Shown here: positions 9,658-18,122 of the stretch, in pieces
Numbering within the stretch: position 1 is the stretch's first letter
Layout: each line of letters starts with the position of its first letter
From: JAFNAG01 sp963824985
GTDB taxonomy: Bacteria; Acidobacteriota; UBA6911
Assembly (NCBI GenBank): GCA_963824985.1
Contig: CAWGRQ010000002.1
Span: forward strand, 1 to 64,000
DNA: 64,000 nucleotides
Direction of reading: 5' to 3'
Notes under the pieces: generated by a model
Seen by the model: the letters and a program-made list of their open reading frames with translations, nothing else
Told to the model about the DNA's origin: nothing
Database searches by the model: none
Translations under genes and position numbers: made by a program

Positions 9658-9941
9658 GTAATTGTTTAGCCAAATCAAATGGATGAAGAAGCAAAACGCA
9701 AAGACGCAAGGCTGCAAAGATCGACACTGAGCAACAGGCGTGGGCGCAGCGCTTCGCGCTGGCGCATCCTTGGGCGAGCCGCGCGAGAAAGCGCGGGCAG
9801 GGGCTACCATGAAGATTGCGCTTTCTCGCGCGGCTCGCCCAAGGATGCGGCCGAAGGCCGCCCACGCCCGCGAACCGAAAGGAATCTCTTTGCATCCTTG
9901 CGTCTTTGCGTTCTGCTGTTCAGTATCGGCTAAACAGCTGC
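9658..9941. repeat. R1 repeat element, copy 2 (long form with 32-bp hairpin)
   Basis: About 284 bp, opposite in orientation to copies 1, 3 and 4. The ends carry TGTTTAGCC and, just inside, GCAAAACGCAAAGACGCAAG and its partner. The centre is a perfect inverted repeat: arms 9763-9794 and 9818-9849, 32 bp each, around a 23-base loop. Two more small palindromes lie on either side (9745-9766 and around 9848-9862). The open frames seen across this element are by-products of its palindromes. Its right end abuts the higB coding region. Confidence 0.9.
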
Positions 9942-10213
9942 ATACGTTCAAATGTGCCGACACAGATGCTATCTCGAAAGGCGAGCGGGTCAAACGGTTT
10001 GCTGGCATCGCTGCCGCAGCGCGCCGAAAGCTTCGGCAGCTCGAGATCGCGGGGCGACTGGAAGACCTCCGTGTCGCTCCAGGCAAACGATTGGAGGCCC
10101 TGAGAGGTAAGCGGTCCGGCCAGTACAGCATACGCATTAATGATCAATTCCGCGTGTGCTTCCAGTGGTCGGATCGGGGCGCTGAGGATGTTGAGATTGT
10201 GGATTACCATTGA
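9938..10213 (+). CDS. higB: HigB-like toxin (RelE superfamily), start codon displaced by a repeat
   Basis: Toxin of a type II toxin-antitoxin pair; HigB proteins cleave mRNA on the ribosome. The sequence matches the short HigB type: FKCADTDA, GERVKRF, RRKLRQLE, GKRLEAL, GQYSIRINDQFRVCFQW, and a typical end DVEIVDYH. Family members begin with Met shortly before FxCxDT. Here that position reads Gln-Leu-His, because repeat R1 copy 2 ends at 9941. The nearest possible start in place is CTG 9938; otherwise initiation would have to occur inside the repeat. Translation may therefore be weak. higA follows 12 bases downstream. Family call is firm, start is not. Confidence 0.82.
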   Translation: MHTFKCADTDAISKGERVKRFAGIAAAARRKLRQLEIAGRLEDLRVAPGKRLEALRGKRSGQYSIRINDQFRVCFQWSDRGAEDVEIVDYH

Positions 10214-10225
10214 GGGAGAATCGCA

Positions 10226-10549
10226 ATGCCAAAACTTAAACCCGTGACACCCGGTGAGCTCTTGCTGGAAGAATTTCTCAAGCCGATGGGGATCAGTCAA
10301 TATCGGTTGGCTAAGGAAATCGGCGTCCCTGCGCAGCGCATCGGCGAAATCGTGAAGGGCAAACGCGCAATTACTGCGGACACTGACTTGCGGCGTTGCC
10401 GATTTTTTGGTCTCTCCAACGGCTACTGGCTGCGCGCGCAGGCAGCGCACGATACGGAAGTGACAGAACGGGTCCTGGGCCCTAAGCTAGGCAAAATCAG
10501 ACCCTGGGACGGCATCAGCCGCCATGACCATGTACTTTCCCGCGCTTAA
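10226..10549 (+). CDS. higA: HigA-type antitoxin, XRE-family regulator
   Basis: Antitoxin that binds HigB and, through its helix-turn-helix, usually represses the operon. 107 residues. The sequence has the family opening VTPGELLLEEFL, the HTH GISQYRLAKEIGVPAQRI followed by GEIVKGKRAITADTDLR, and the typical CRFFGLSNGYWLRAQAA. Start ATG 10226 is preceded by GGGAGAA with good spacing. The antitoxin comes second, as is usual for higBA. No frameshift seen. The last ~12 residues are not conserved in the family and may have been changed by a nearby rearrangement. Confidence 0.9.
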   Translation: MPKLKPVTPGELLLEEFLKPMGISQYRLAKEIGVPAQRIGEIVKGKRAITADTDLRRCRFFGLSNGYWLRAQAAHDTEVTERVLGPKLGKIRPWDGISRHDHVLSRA

Positions 10550-11088
10550 CGGCTTTCCCCACGCGGGACCCGGCGCCGGACAGACAATCCTCGTCTTGAG
10601 GCATCTCATTAGCCGGAAGCTCATGGGGCAGCAGTCCTGTCGGGTTTCGCCTGCTGAAGCCTCTAAAGTGGCGTTACCCGACATTTGCCGAGGACAAGCT
10701 CGCGGAGTGGCATTGCCGATTTCGAGAACTTGACGTGCCAACTTTGACGAGACGGGTGCTTCGGTCCGCTATGCAGCATTGAGAGGTTTAATCCGCCCTA
10801 CACTTTTCTTGAAGATTACTTGAAGATTATTGTGGACACCCACTAATCAGGATAAGGGCAAAGCAATCCAATTATTATCATTTTCCACATTTTCCCAAGT
10901 TTGCCAATTTTAATTAATAGTGGGTGCCCACGATTTTTCCACGATTTTCGCGATGGACGGTGGGTGTCCATGATTGTCTTCGCCCGTTCCACACTGACGC
11001 GCAGTCCGGAATTGGCGTTTTTCAATGGCGGAAAATTCAGCATCTCCAAGGCCAGCCGATACGGATATCCTACTAAGGGTAGGATGGT
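10550..11088. other. Gene-free stretch with scattered inverted repeats
   Basis: No convincing gene. The motif GTGGACACCCACTA (from about 10831) and its inverted form TAGTGGGTGCCCAC (from about 10919) face each other, and a third related copy, GGTGGGTGTCCA, lies near 10961. A 7-bp hairpin at 11067-11085 (ATCCTAC, loop, GTAGGAT) lies just upstream of the mazE-like gene and could be an operator. The region looks like relic mobile DNA. Functions are not supported. Confidence 0.4.
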
Positions 11089-11334
11089 ATGGAGCCCCTG
11101 CGTGAAGAACAAGATATCCGTAACGACAGGGCAATCGCTACTGAGGCGCTCGCGACTCATTGCCGAGGAGATTCGCGGTCCGAAAAAATGGAGGCCGTGG
11201 TGCGCAAAATCAAGAAGGTCGCGGAGGAGAAAGATCTGCGAGTTCAACTGGGCGGCTATCATGAAGATGAAGCGGAGCGGGTGGAGAGAGAACTATGGGA
11301 GAGCACAATCGCCGAGGCGATGTGGAGCGAATAA
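11089..11334 (+). CDS. Putative antitoxin upstream of mazF-like remnant
   Basis: 81-residue, highly charged protein (many Glu, Arg, Lys) with a predicted helical second half (MEAVVRKIKKVAEEKDLRVQ). I do not recognise the family. It is called an antitoxin because of its position, because it ends inside the start of a MazF/PemK-like frame (the stop TAA at 11332 lies 8 bases past that frame's GTG), and because of its size. The real start may be ATG 11188 rather than 11089. The stretch between the two reads sensibly in another frame as well, so a frameshift there is possible. Confidence 0.45.
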   Translation: MEPLREEQDIRNDRAIATEALATHCRGDSRSEKMEAVVRKIKKVAEEKDLRVQLGGYHEDEAERVERELWESTIAEAMWSE

Positions 11335-11648
11335 TTCGATCGGACATTTGGACCGTGGAACCGGCTTGGCTTTCCAAAGCCCCGACCCGCCGTCGTGGTC
11401 AGCATTGATCCCATCAACGATCTGTGCCCGGATGTCCTTCTGGTGCCTCTGACCTCGAAGGCCGGCCCTCTGAGGGTTGCGATTTCCGATCCCGTGCTTG
11501 CCACAGGCTTGAAATCGGTGAGCTACGCGAAATGGTCTGTCGGCCCCGTTCACAAGGGCCGGCTTCAAAGCGAAGATCGGCCGCATATCGAGAGCCAACC
11601 TGAAAGAGATTGAAAGAAGGCCTCAAACGTGTCCTCGGTCTTTCCTGA
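11322..11648 (+). pseudogene. MazF/PemK-type toxin gene with three +1 frameshifts
   Basis: Read across frames this is a complete MazF-like mRNA interferase of about 107 residues. The first frame from GTG 11322 gives RSDIWTVE. The second gives KPRPAVVVSIDPIN, VLLVPLTSKAG and SVGPVHKGRL. The third gives KAKIGRISRANLKEIERR. The first frame again gives LKRVLGLS and a stop at 11646-11648. Each change is a +1 shift (about 11361-11385, 11566 and 11620). Because all parts are well conserved, these may be sequencing errors rather than decay. It pairs with the small ORF just upstream, which it overlaps by 13 bases. Confidence 0.75.
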
Positions 11649-11796
11649 ATCTGAGGGTGCATCTCAGTTTTCTCAGACTGTCCGTGTCGTGGATAATGAG
11701 TAAATACAAGGTGACGTCCCGATTTTGCTATGGTAGCACCTCACCTCTTGATCGTGGGGGAAGGAACCGGCATGGCGCCGGCATCGAAGGCCGCTA

Positions 11797-12063
11797 AGGG
11801 CCTGTCAATAAATATAGGTTACACTTTGTCGCGAGCGCCGGGCGGGCAAATGCCAGGCGCCGCGACGCAGGCGATGTGCTCGTCGAGGAGCGGCAACGCC
11901 GCAGATGCCCGCCCGCCGCCCGACCCTTCGGGCTGCGGCCCGCAGGCCCGCCTGCTGCGTTGCTCGCTCCTTACATACCACACCGGGTATGCTCGTCGTT
12001 CGCGCCTTGCCGGCCGGCCTGGGGGCCCCAGCAAAGTGCAACCTTTATTTATTGACAGGCCCT
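11797..12063. mobile_element. MITE-like element with 32-bp terminal inverted repeats
   Basis: Arms 11797-11828 and 12032-12063 are inverted copies with about 3 mismatches in 32. The left arm begins AGGGCCTGTCAATAAATA. The 203 bp between them is GC-rich and has further small palindromes but no credible gene. The structure fits a non-autonomous transposable element. A target duplication is not clear. Its right arm supplies the last codons and stop of the small minus-strand ORF at 12045-12269, so it probably inserted into that gene. Confidence 0.75.
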
Positions 12064-12269
12064 AACGTGCGCTTCAGCTCCAGAATATCCCGTTTCCACG
12101 CAAGCATCTCAGGACCGGTGGGAGAAAGAAAGCCCATATCGATCTTTTTTTGATACCCCTCGGACATTTGTTCCAACAGCACGATCTCTTCCTGAAGCAG
12201 CGCCCTATACCTGAGGCGAGCATCGGCGGTCTTGCGTCGTTCAATTACTGTGGGGCTGATCACATGCAA
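12045..12269 (-). CDS. Small helical protein, C-terminus replaced by a MITE
   Basis: 74 residues, not recognised. Rich in charged residues and leucine with likely coiled-coil character (RYRALLQEEIVLLEQMSEGY). The start is probably TTG 12269, since AAGGAGG lies six bases upstream, an ideal Shine-Dalgarno. That strong signal is the main reason to call it a gene. The last five residues (GPVNK) and the stop codon are encoded by the right inverted repeat of the element at 11797-12063, so the original protein was probably longer. Confidence 0.5.
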   Translation of the reverse strand: MHVISPTVIERRKTADARLRYRALLQEEIVLLEQMSEGYQKKIDMGFLSPTGPEMLAWKRDILELKRTLGPVNK

Positions 12270-12346
12270 GCGTTTCCTCCTTAAGTCCTCATATTGAGAA
12301 CTTTCTAGTCAATCCTGAAATTACTTCCAGTCAAATGTTTCGCGAG

Positions 12347-12439
12347 CACGCCTGTTGCTCAGTGTCGATCTTTGCGCCCCTGCGTCCTTGCGCCTTTGCG
12401 TTTTGCTTCTTCATCCATTTGATTTGGCTAAACAATTAC
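12347..12439. repeat. R1 repeat element, copy 3 (right half only)
   Basis: About 93 bp that match the right part of copies 1 and 4: CACGCCTGTTGCTCAGTGTC at the left and TTTGATTTGGCTAAACAATT at the right. The left half and hairpin are missing. Orientation is that of copies 1 and 4. Between it and the GH39 start at 12661 lies about 220 bp in which only the motif CCGCAAAAGCCCTG is notable; a relative is at 24612-24625. Confidence 0.85.
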
Positions 12440-12660
12440 TGAGCATTTGACAATCCACGCCGGAAAATGATGGCCGGCGCGAAGCGCCGGGCCCCGCAAA
12501 AGCCCTGCACGCGGTTCCAATCCGCGTTCATCCGCGTCCGGCAATGTCTTGCTTGGTGAATAATCCGGGTTAGATTCCCTCATTTTTCTCCCGAAAGTAT
12601 CCCTGGATTGATTAATATGGGTGCCGCCGTCGACCTGACGGCGCGCCGCAAGGAGGAATC

Positions 12661-14352
12661 GTGAATCCTGCCATCGTACTCGCAGCTGCAATTGCCGTCG
12701 GACATTTCGCGGCACTCTTTCTGCCCCAGGAAGAGCAAGCCAACAAGGTCAGCATCCGCGTCGATACGGCCCGGGTTGTGGGAGAAATGAATCCCATCTG
12801 GGCCTGGTTCGGGTACGACGAACCCAACTATACGTATATGAAAGACGGCAAAAAGCTGCTCGCGGAGCTCGCGGAGCTGAGCCCGGTTCCGGTTTATGTC
12901 CGCACGCACAACCTGCTCACCACCGGCGACGGCACGGCGGCACTCAAATGGGGATCGACGAACGCCTATACCGAGGATGAATCCGGGCGTCCGAAGTATG
13001 ACTGGACCATCGTTGATCGCATCATCGACACCTGGCTGGAACGTAGAATTAAGCCTCTGATCGAGATCGGCTTCATGCCCGAGGCACTATCGACCAATCC
13101 CAAACCCTACCGCCATTTCTGGAAACCGGGCGACAACTATAACGACATCTACACCGGATGGTCGTATCCGCCCGATGATTACGGCAAATGGGGGGAACTC
13201 GTATATCAGTGGGTGCGTCATGCCGTGGAAAAGTACGGCAGAAGGGAAGTCGAGAGCTGGTACTGGGAGGTGTGGAACGAGCCGGACATCGGCTACTGGC
13301 ACGGCACCCCCGAGGAATATATCAAGCTGTATGACTATGCGGCCGACGGCTTGAAGCGGGCGTTGCCGACGGCGAGAATCGGCGGCCCTCATGTTACGGG
13401 CCCGAACGGCGCCCGGACGCAGAAGATACTGCGGGATTTTCTCGAGCACTGCCTGCGGGGCACCAACTACGCGACTGGGAAAACCGGGTCCCCGCTTGAC
13501 TACATCGGGTTCCACGCCAAGGGTGCGCCACGAGTGATGGCAGGTCATGTGCGCATGGGGGTCAGCAACCAGCTGCAGGCGATTTCGAACGGCTTCGGAA
13601 TCGTCGCTTCCTTCCCGGAACTGCGCCAGACGCCGATCGTCATCGGCGAATCGGACCCGGAAGGCTGTGCGGCCTGCTCCGCCCGGCTCACGCCGTCGAA
13701 CACCTACCGCAATGGCACGGTATTCTCGAGCTATACCGCCGAACAAATTGCCCGCACCTATCAATTAGCCGACCTTCATAAGGTCAACCTGCTCGGTTCG
13801 GTCACCTGGGCCTTCGAATTCGAGGATCAGCCCTACTTCGACGGTTTCCGCTCGCTGGCGACGAACGGCATCGATAAACCTGTGCTCAACACCTTCCGCA
13901 TGCTCGGACAGATGTCCGGGAAACGGGTTTTCACCGAAAGCACCGCCGGGCTTCCACTCGAGACGGTGCGGGACCTGGGAGTGCGCGATACGGCCGACAT
14001 CACGGCGCTCGCCAGCCGGCACGATCGTGCCGTGGCGGTCCTGGTCTGGAATTACCACGATGATGACCTGCCCGGGCCGGCCGCGGACGTGGAACTGATC
14101 ATAGAGGGGCTTTCGGCCGCCCGGCCCACGCTCACTCACTTTCGTGTCGATCGTGATCACAGCAATGCCTATGAGGTGTGGAAAGGAATGGGCTCTCCCC
14201 AGCAACCGACTCCGCAGCAGTATGCGGCACTCGAGAAGGCCGGACGGCTCCAGATGCTGTCGGAGGGGCGGGCGAGTGTGACCGGCGGGCGGGTTATGGT
14301 GAAATTCCTATTGCCTCGCCAGGGCGTTTCCCTGATCAAGCTGACCTGGTAG
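12661..14352 (+). CDS. Secreted glycoside hydrolase family 39 enzyme (beta-xylosidase-like)
   Basis: 563 residues. GH39 includes beta-xylosidases and alpha-L-iduronidases, retaining enzymes of the clan A fold. A short hydrophobic N-terminus (about 1-20) looks like a signal peptide. The acid/base is likely Glu207 in WEVWNEPD and the nucleophile Glu330 in IVIGESDPEG. The C-terminal third looks like the usual beta-sandwich. Start is GTG 12661 with AAGGAGGAATC directly upstream, a very strong Shine-Dalgarno. The GH31 gene follows 150 bp downstream on the same strand, so the two probably act on the same plant polysaccharide or oligosaccharide. Substrate is not predictable from sequence alone. Confidence 0.85.
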   Translation: MNPAIVLAAAIAVGHFAALFLPQEEQANKVSIRVDTARVVGEMNPIWAWFGYDEPNYTYMKDGKKLLAELAELSPVPVYVRTHNLLTTGDGTAALKWGSTNAYTEDESGRPKYDWTIVDRIIDTWLERRIKPLIEIGFMPEALSTNPKPYRHFWKPGDNYNDIYTGWSYPPDDYGKWGELVYQWVRHAVEKYGRREVESWYWEVWNEPDIGYWHGTPEEYIKLYDYAADGLKRALPTARIGGPHVTGPNGARTQKILRDFLEHCLRGTNYATGKTGSPLDYIGFHAKGAPRVMAGHVRMGVSNQLQAISNGFGIVASFPELRQTPIVIGESDPEGCAACSARLTPSNTYRNGTVFSSYTAEQIARTYQLADLHKVNLLGSVTWAFEFEDQPYFDGFRSLATNGIDKPVLNTFRMLGQMSGKRVFTESTAGLPLETVRDLGVRDTADITALASRHDRAVAVLVWNYHDDDLPGPAADVELIIEGLSAARPTLTHFRVDRDHSNAYEVWKGMGSPQQPTPQQYAALEKAGRLQMLSEGRASVTGGRVMVKFLLPRQGVSLIKLTW

Positions 14353-14502
14353 CGGAATGCAGCGCCGCGAGTTTCGCAGACGACGGCGAGGGGGTGATGA
14401 CTGGAGACGGCATGCCGTCTATAATGGTCGCGCCGGGACAGGCCTGCGATGTTGGCATCGCCGCCCTCCGGGCTCGACAATTGAAACCTGAAGGAGTGAT
14501 CC

Positions 14503-16824
14503 ATGAAGGTTTGGCTGATACGTGGGTTTGCAATCATGATGGTTCTTTCTCTTGCCGCCGGGAGCCGCGCCGCCGAAATCAGGAGCGCCGGGCAGCCGGC
14601 CCGTCTCGACATCCGCGCCGGGGGCGATCACAGCGTGCGCATCACGCTTAAGCCGATCAGTTTCCAGCCGGAATTCCCTTTTTCACCGTCGATTGTCGAA
14701 CGCCGCTGGCCGGCGCCGGCCATCAGTCTGCGCGACATCAGCGCCCCGGTGACCCGGAGAGTCGGAGGACTGCAGGTGACGGTGCGCCCGGATCCCCTGA
14801 CGGTGGTGATTGCCACGGCGGGCGGGGATCCGATTACCGACCTGACCTTCGATCCCGAGTCGGGCCAGGTCTCGTTCAAAGAAGGCGACCGGCCGATCCT
14901 TGGCATGGGCGAAGGGGGACCGCGCATGGATCCCAAGACCTGGCGCCAGGATCCTCTGGAGTTTGACCGGCGCGGACGTCTTCATGAAATGGTGCCGCGC
15001 TGGCAGGCGCAGGCTTACGGTTCACGCAACCCCGTTGCCATGCTGATCAGTACCGCGGGTTGGGGCCTGTTTGTCGCGACTCCCTGGGTGCAGGTTGACC
15101 TGAAGAGCGAAGATCGCGGCGTGTTCATTCCCTGGAAGCCGCCCGTTCCCGATCCCGCCAACCAGCGCACCTACACCGCGCAGGTCCAGGGACGCCCCCC
15201 GGTGGACGGCATCGTGCCCGGCGTGTTTGACGTATTCGTATTCGACACGCATGACCCGGCCGCATTCATGAAGGAAGTCAGTCTGCTTACGGGACCGGCG
15301 GTCATGCCGCCCAAATGGTCGCTGGGGTACATGCAGTCGCACCGCACGCTCGAAGACGAGACCCAGATGATCCGGATCGTCGATACCTTCCGTGAGAAGA
15401 AAATCCCTGTGGACTCGGTCGTCTATCTCGGCACCGGGTTCTGCCCGAGAGGCTGGAATACCGAGCAGCCGTCGTTCACCTTCAACCCGGAAGTCTTCAA
15501 GCGCGATCCGCGGGAGACGATTGCTGACCTGCACAAGCGCAACGTCAACGTCATCGTCCACATCGTGCCCTGGGCGCGGGACAAGGGGCTGCCGACGATC
15601 CAGGGGACCATCCCGCCGGCGCCGGGGGAACCGATGGACGAGACCCATATCCTGAATTACTGGCAGCAGCATGTGCCTCTCATTGAAGCCGGCATCGATG
15701 CCTTCTGGCCCGATGAGGGGGACTGGTTCAGCCTTTTCGAACGGATCAAGCGACATCAACTCTACTACCAGGGGCCGCTATCGACGCGCCCCAACGTCCG
15801 CCCCTGGAGCCTTCACCGCAACGGCTTCCTGGGAGTCGCTCGTTGGGGCGGGTGGGTCTGGTCGGGGGATACCGATTCCTCCTGGCGCACCCTCGAAGGC
15901 CAGATTCTGGTCGGACAGAACCACTCGCTCAGCCTCTCTCCGTACTGGGGCTCGGATACCGGCGGGTTCTATCCCAATGCCGAGCTGACCGGAGAGCTCT
16001 ATGCGCGCTGGTTTCAGTTCTCGGCGTTCTGCCCGTCATTCCGCTCCCATGGGCGCACCTGGTGGACGCGCCTGCCGTGGGGATGGGGGCTGAGCGAAAT
16101 GGGCCCGAACGAAAACGGCCGCAACAATCCCCTGCCGACGGAACTGAACAATCCCGCCATCGAACCGGTCACCCGCAAATATGCCGAGCTGCGTTACCAG
16201 CTCATGCCCTACACCTACACGCTGGCGTGGGAGGCCAGCAACACCGGCATGCCGCTGATGCGCGCCATGTGGCTGCACTACCCCGACGATCCGCGCGCCG
16301 TTGAAAACGGCCGCCAATACCTGTGGGGCCGCGACCTGCTGATCGCTCCCGTGTACGAGAAGGGGGCCACGGCGCGTGAAGTCTACCTGCCGCGCGGCGA
16401 CTGGTATGACTGGTGGACGAATCAAAAGGAGACCGGCGGCCGCCAGGTCAAGCGCACGGTCGACCTCGCGACCATGCCGATCTACGTGCGCGCCGGGGCG
16501 ATCATTCCGTTCGATCCCGTGCGCCAATACACCAGCCAACCGGTCAGCGAGCCGACCACCCTCAGGATATACGGCGGCGCCAACGGCAGCTTTACGCAAT
16601 ATGAAGATGACGGCGCCAGCCTTGATTACCTTCAGGGTAAGGCTACGTGGACGCGCATGACGTGGGATGACGCTGCGAAGCGGCTCACGATCGAGCCGGG
16701 CACCCCCGCCGGCGTGAAAAGCAGCGGGACTGCGGCTCCGCGCACCTACAAGGTACGGCTTTTGCCCGCGGGTGCCACCAAGGATGTCACTTACACCGGC
16801 CGCCGGGTGGCTGTGACTTTTTAA
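14503..16824 (+). CDS. Secreted glycoside hydrolase family 31 enzyme (alpha-xylosidase/glucosidase-like)
   Basis: 773 residues with a signal peptide ending near ...AAGSRAAEI. GH31 enzymes release alpha-glucose or alpha-xylose from the non-reducing end. An N-terminal beta-sandwich precedes the (beta/alpha)8 barrel. The likely nucleophile is Asp404 in AFWPDEGDW and the likely acid/base Asp456 in WVWSGDTDSSW; the downstream GSDTGGF stretch is also typical of the family. The C-terminus has beta-sandwich modules (YLPRGDWYDWWTNQ, VRAGAIIPF). ATG 14503 follows GAAGGAGTGATCC, a good ribosome site. A complete gene with no frameshift. Next to GH39, it fits a xylose-containing glycan degradation pair. 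Confidence 0.9.
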   Translation: MKVWLIRGFAIMMVLSLAAGSRAAEIRSAGQPARLDIRAGGDHSVRITLKPISFQPEFPFSPSIVERRWPAPAISLRDISAPVTRRVGGLQVTVRPDPLTVVIATAGGDPITDLTFDPESGQVSFKEGDRPILGMGEGGPRMDPKTWRQDPLEFDRRGRLHEMVPRWQAQAYGSRNPVAMLISTAGWGLFVATPWVQVDLKSEDRGVFIPWKPPVPDPANQRTYTAQVQGRPPVDGIVPGVFDVFVFDTHDPAAFMKEVSLLTGPAVMPPKWSLGYMQSHRTLEDETQMIRIVDTFREKKIPVDSVVYLGTGFCPRGWNTEQPSFTFNPEVFKRDPRETIADLHKRNVNVIVHIVPWARDKGLPTIQGTIPPAPGEPMDETHILNYWQQHVPLIEAGIDAFWPDEGDWFSLFERIKRHQLYYQGPLSTRPNVRPWSLHRNGFLGVARWGGWVWSGDTDSSWRTLEGQILVGQNHSLSLSPYWGSDTGGFYPNAELTGELYARWFQFSAFCPSFRSHGRTWWTRLPWGWGLSEMGPNENGRNNPLPTELNNPAIEPVTRKYAELRYQLMPYTYTLAWEASNTGMPLMRAMWLHYPDDPRAVENGRQYLWGRDLLIAPVYEKGATAREVYLPRGDWYDWWTNQKETGGRQVKRTVDLATMPIYVRAGAIIPFDPVRQYTSQPVSEPTTLRIYGGANGSFTQYEDDGASLDYLQGKATWTRMTWDDAAKRLTIEPGTPAGVKSSGTAAPRTYKVRLLPAGATKDVTYTGRRVAVTF

Positions 16825-16934
16825 AGGAACCGGCGCCTGGTTATGCTATCAAACCTGACGAGGCCGCAGGCGTTCTTGACAATGACCTCGTATCAGCGGG
16901 CATCCAATTAGTTTCCGGACCTTGTTTTCGAGGC

Positions 16935-18122
16935 TCACTTCGCCGGCGTGATCTTGAGCAGGATCCCGCCGTGGCGCGGAATCTCAGCGGTGTACACGTC
17001 GCTGATTGTGCCGAGGGCCTTCTGGCGCCACACGTCGCGCACGACCTGCCTGCCGGTCAGGCCGAGATCGGACCACCGGGCCGTCACCCGGGCCGGCATC
17101 TCCTCGAGATTGAAAAGTCCCACGGCCTTTGAACCGTCTGCCAGCGGGCGTGCCCAGACCTGCAGGTTGCCGTCCGCCGATTTGTAGACGACCTTGGCGC
17201 CCCTGCCCATCGGGTCCTGGTTGATTGCCAGCACCTCGTCGTTGGTCAGCAGCCCGACAGTAAAGTCATCCGCCTGTGCCAGGTCGCATCCCAGAATGAG
17301 CGGAGCGGCGTGCAGCGTCCAGAGCGAGATGTGGCTCAGCTGTTCCGAGGGAGAGAGCTTCGACTCGTGTTGCGGCTCGTAGCTCCAACCGACGACGCCG
17401 ACGACGAGCATGTCAACGTCATTCCAGTGGCCGGGGCCGCCATACTGGCCGATGTCGATTTCCGACCAGCGCGGATTGAAGCCGATCTGCATGGTTTGCG
17501 GCCAGTTGTCGCGAATGTCGCGCGTAGTGCGCCATGAATTGCCGCCGATGTCGGGTTCCGCTCCCCATTCCCAGACATTGCCGTTGCCGTATTGGCAGAT
17601 GCTGTACACGATGTCCCGGGGCGCCTGGTCGAGGATGGCGCGCATCATCCGGTACGGTTTCTTCATGCCATCCAGGCCGGGCGCGTCGGCCCGATAGCTG
17701 CACCAGTCGTACTTCAGGTAATCGACACCCCAGGAACACCATTGCCGCACGTCCTTCTCCTCGTGCTGGAAGCTCCCCTCCAGGCCCTGGCAGGTGGTCG
17801 GACCGGGGCTGCTGTAAATGCCGAACTTGAGCCCCTTGGCGTGGATGTAGTCGCCGAGTGCCTTCATGTCGGGAAATTTCTTATTGGTGATGAAATTGCC
17901 GTTTTCATCGCGCGTCGGGCCTTCGAACAGTTCGTCGGTCTGGCGCGGGCTGCGTTCCCAGCCGTCGTCGATGCAGATGTACGTCCATCCGTGGTCGGCG
18001 AGGCCCTTGTCCACGAAGGCGTCAGCTGTGCGGCGCACCAGCTCCTCGGTGACATTGCGCCCGCGCGCGTTCCAGCTGTTCCAGCCCAGCGCCGGCGTGA
18101 GGGACAGTTTGCCTTCAGCCAC
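16935..18122 (-). CDS. GH27 alpha-galactosidase, catalytic part of a frameshifted gene
   Basis: GH27 enzymes cleave terminal alpha-galactose (some act on alpha-N-acetylgalactosamine). Residues in this open frame: GWNSWNARG near the N-terminus, nucleophile Asp139 in YLKYDWC, acid/base Asp202 in SWRTTRDIRDNW, and GHWNDVDML. C-terminal beta domain ends GGILLKITPAK. The apparent start is GTG 18122, but the same frame continues upstream as good domain sequence (YSVDRLPQGL, then TYTVTFRARN), so the true protein starts at 19042 and this is its C-terminal module. It converges on the GH31 gene. No terminator is obvious between them. Confidence 0.92.
   Translation of the reverse strand: MAEGKLSLTPALGWNSWNARGRNVTEELVRRTADAFVDKGLADHGWTYICIDDGWERSPRQTDELFEGPTRDENGNFITNKKFPDMKALGDYIHAKGLKFGIYSSPGPTTCQGLEGSFQHEEKDVRQWCSWGVDYLKYDWCSYRADAPGLDGMKKPYRMMRAILDQAPRDIVYSICQYGNGNVWEWGAEPDIGGNSWRTTRDIRDNWPQTMQIGFNPRWSEIDIGQYGGPGHWNDVDMLVVGVVGWSYEPQHESKLSPSEQLSHISLWTLHAAPLILGCDLAQADDFTVGLLTNDEVLAINQDPMGRGAKVVYKSADGNLQVWARPLADGSKAVGLFNLEEMPARVTARWSDLGLTGRQVVRDVWRQKALGTISDVYTAEIPRHGGILLKITPAK

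Noticed and set aside
9422..9933. Open frames of 84-181 codons on both strands across R1 copy 2 (and alike at 4685-4972 and 47246-47524)
   Set aside because: They are read-through of the repeat's palindromes and of the period in GCAAAGACGCAAGG; the same peptides appear in all copies and on both strands, with no ribosome site.
11797..12063. Possible CRISPR or tRNA-like structure
   Set aside because: Only two inverted arms, no direct repeats or spacers, and no cloverleaf.
11730..12153. Plus-strand frames of 82 and 111 codons in the 11.8-12.1 kb region
   Set aside because: They lie within the MITE-like element and its inverted arms, have odd composition and no Shine-Dalgarno.
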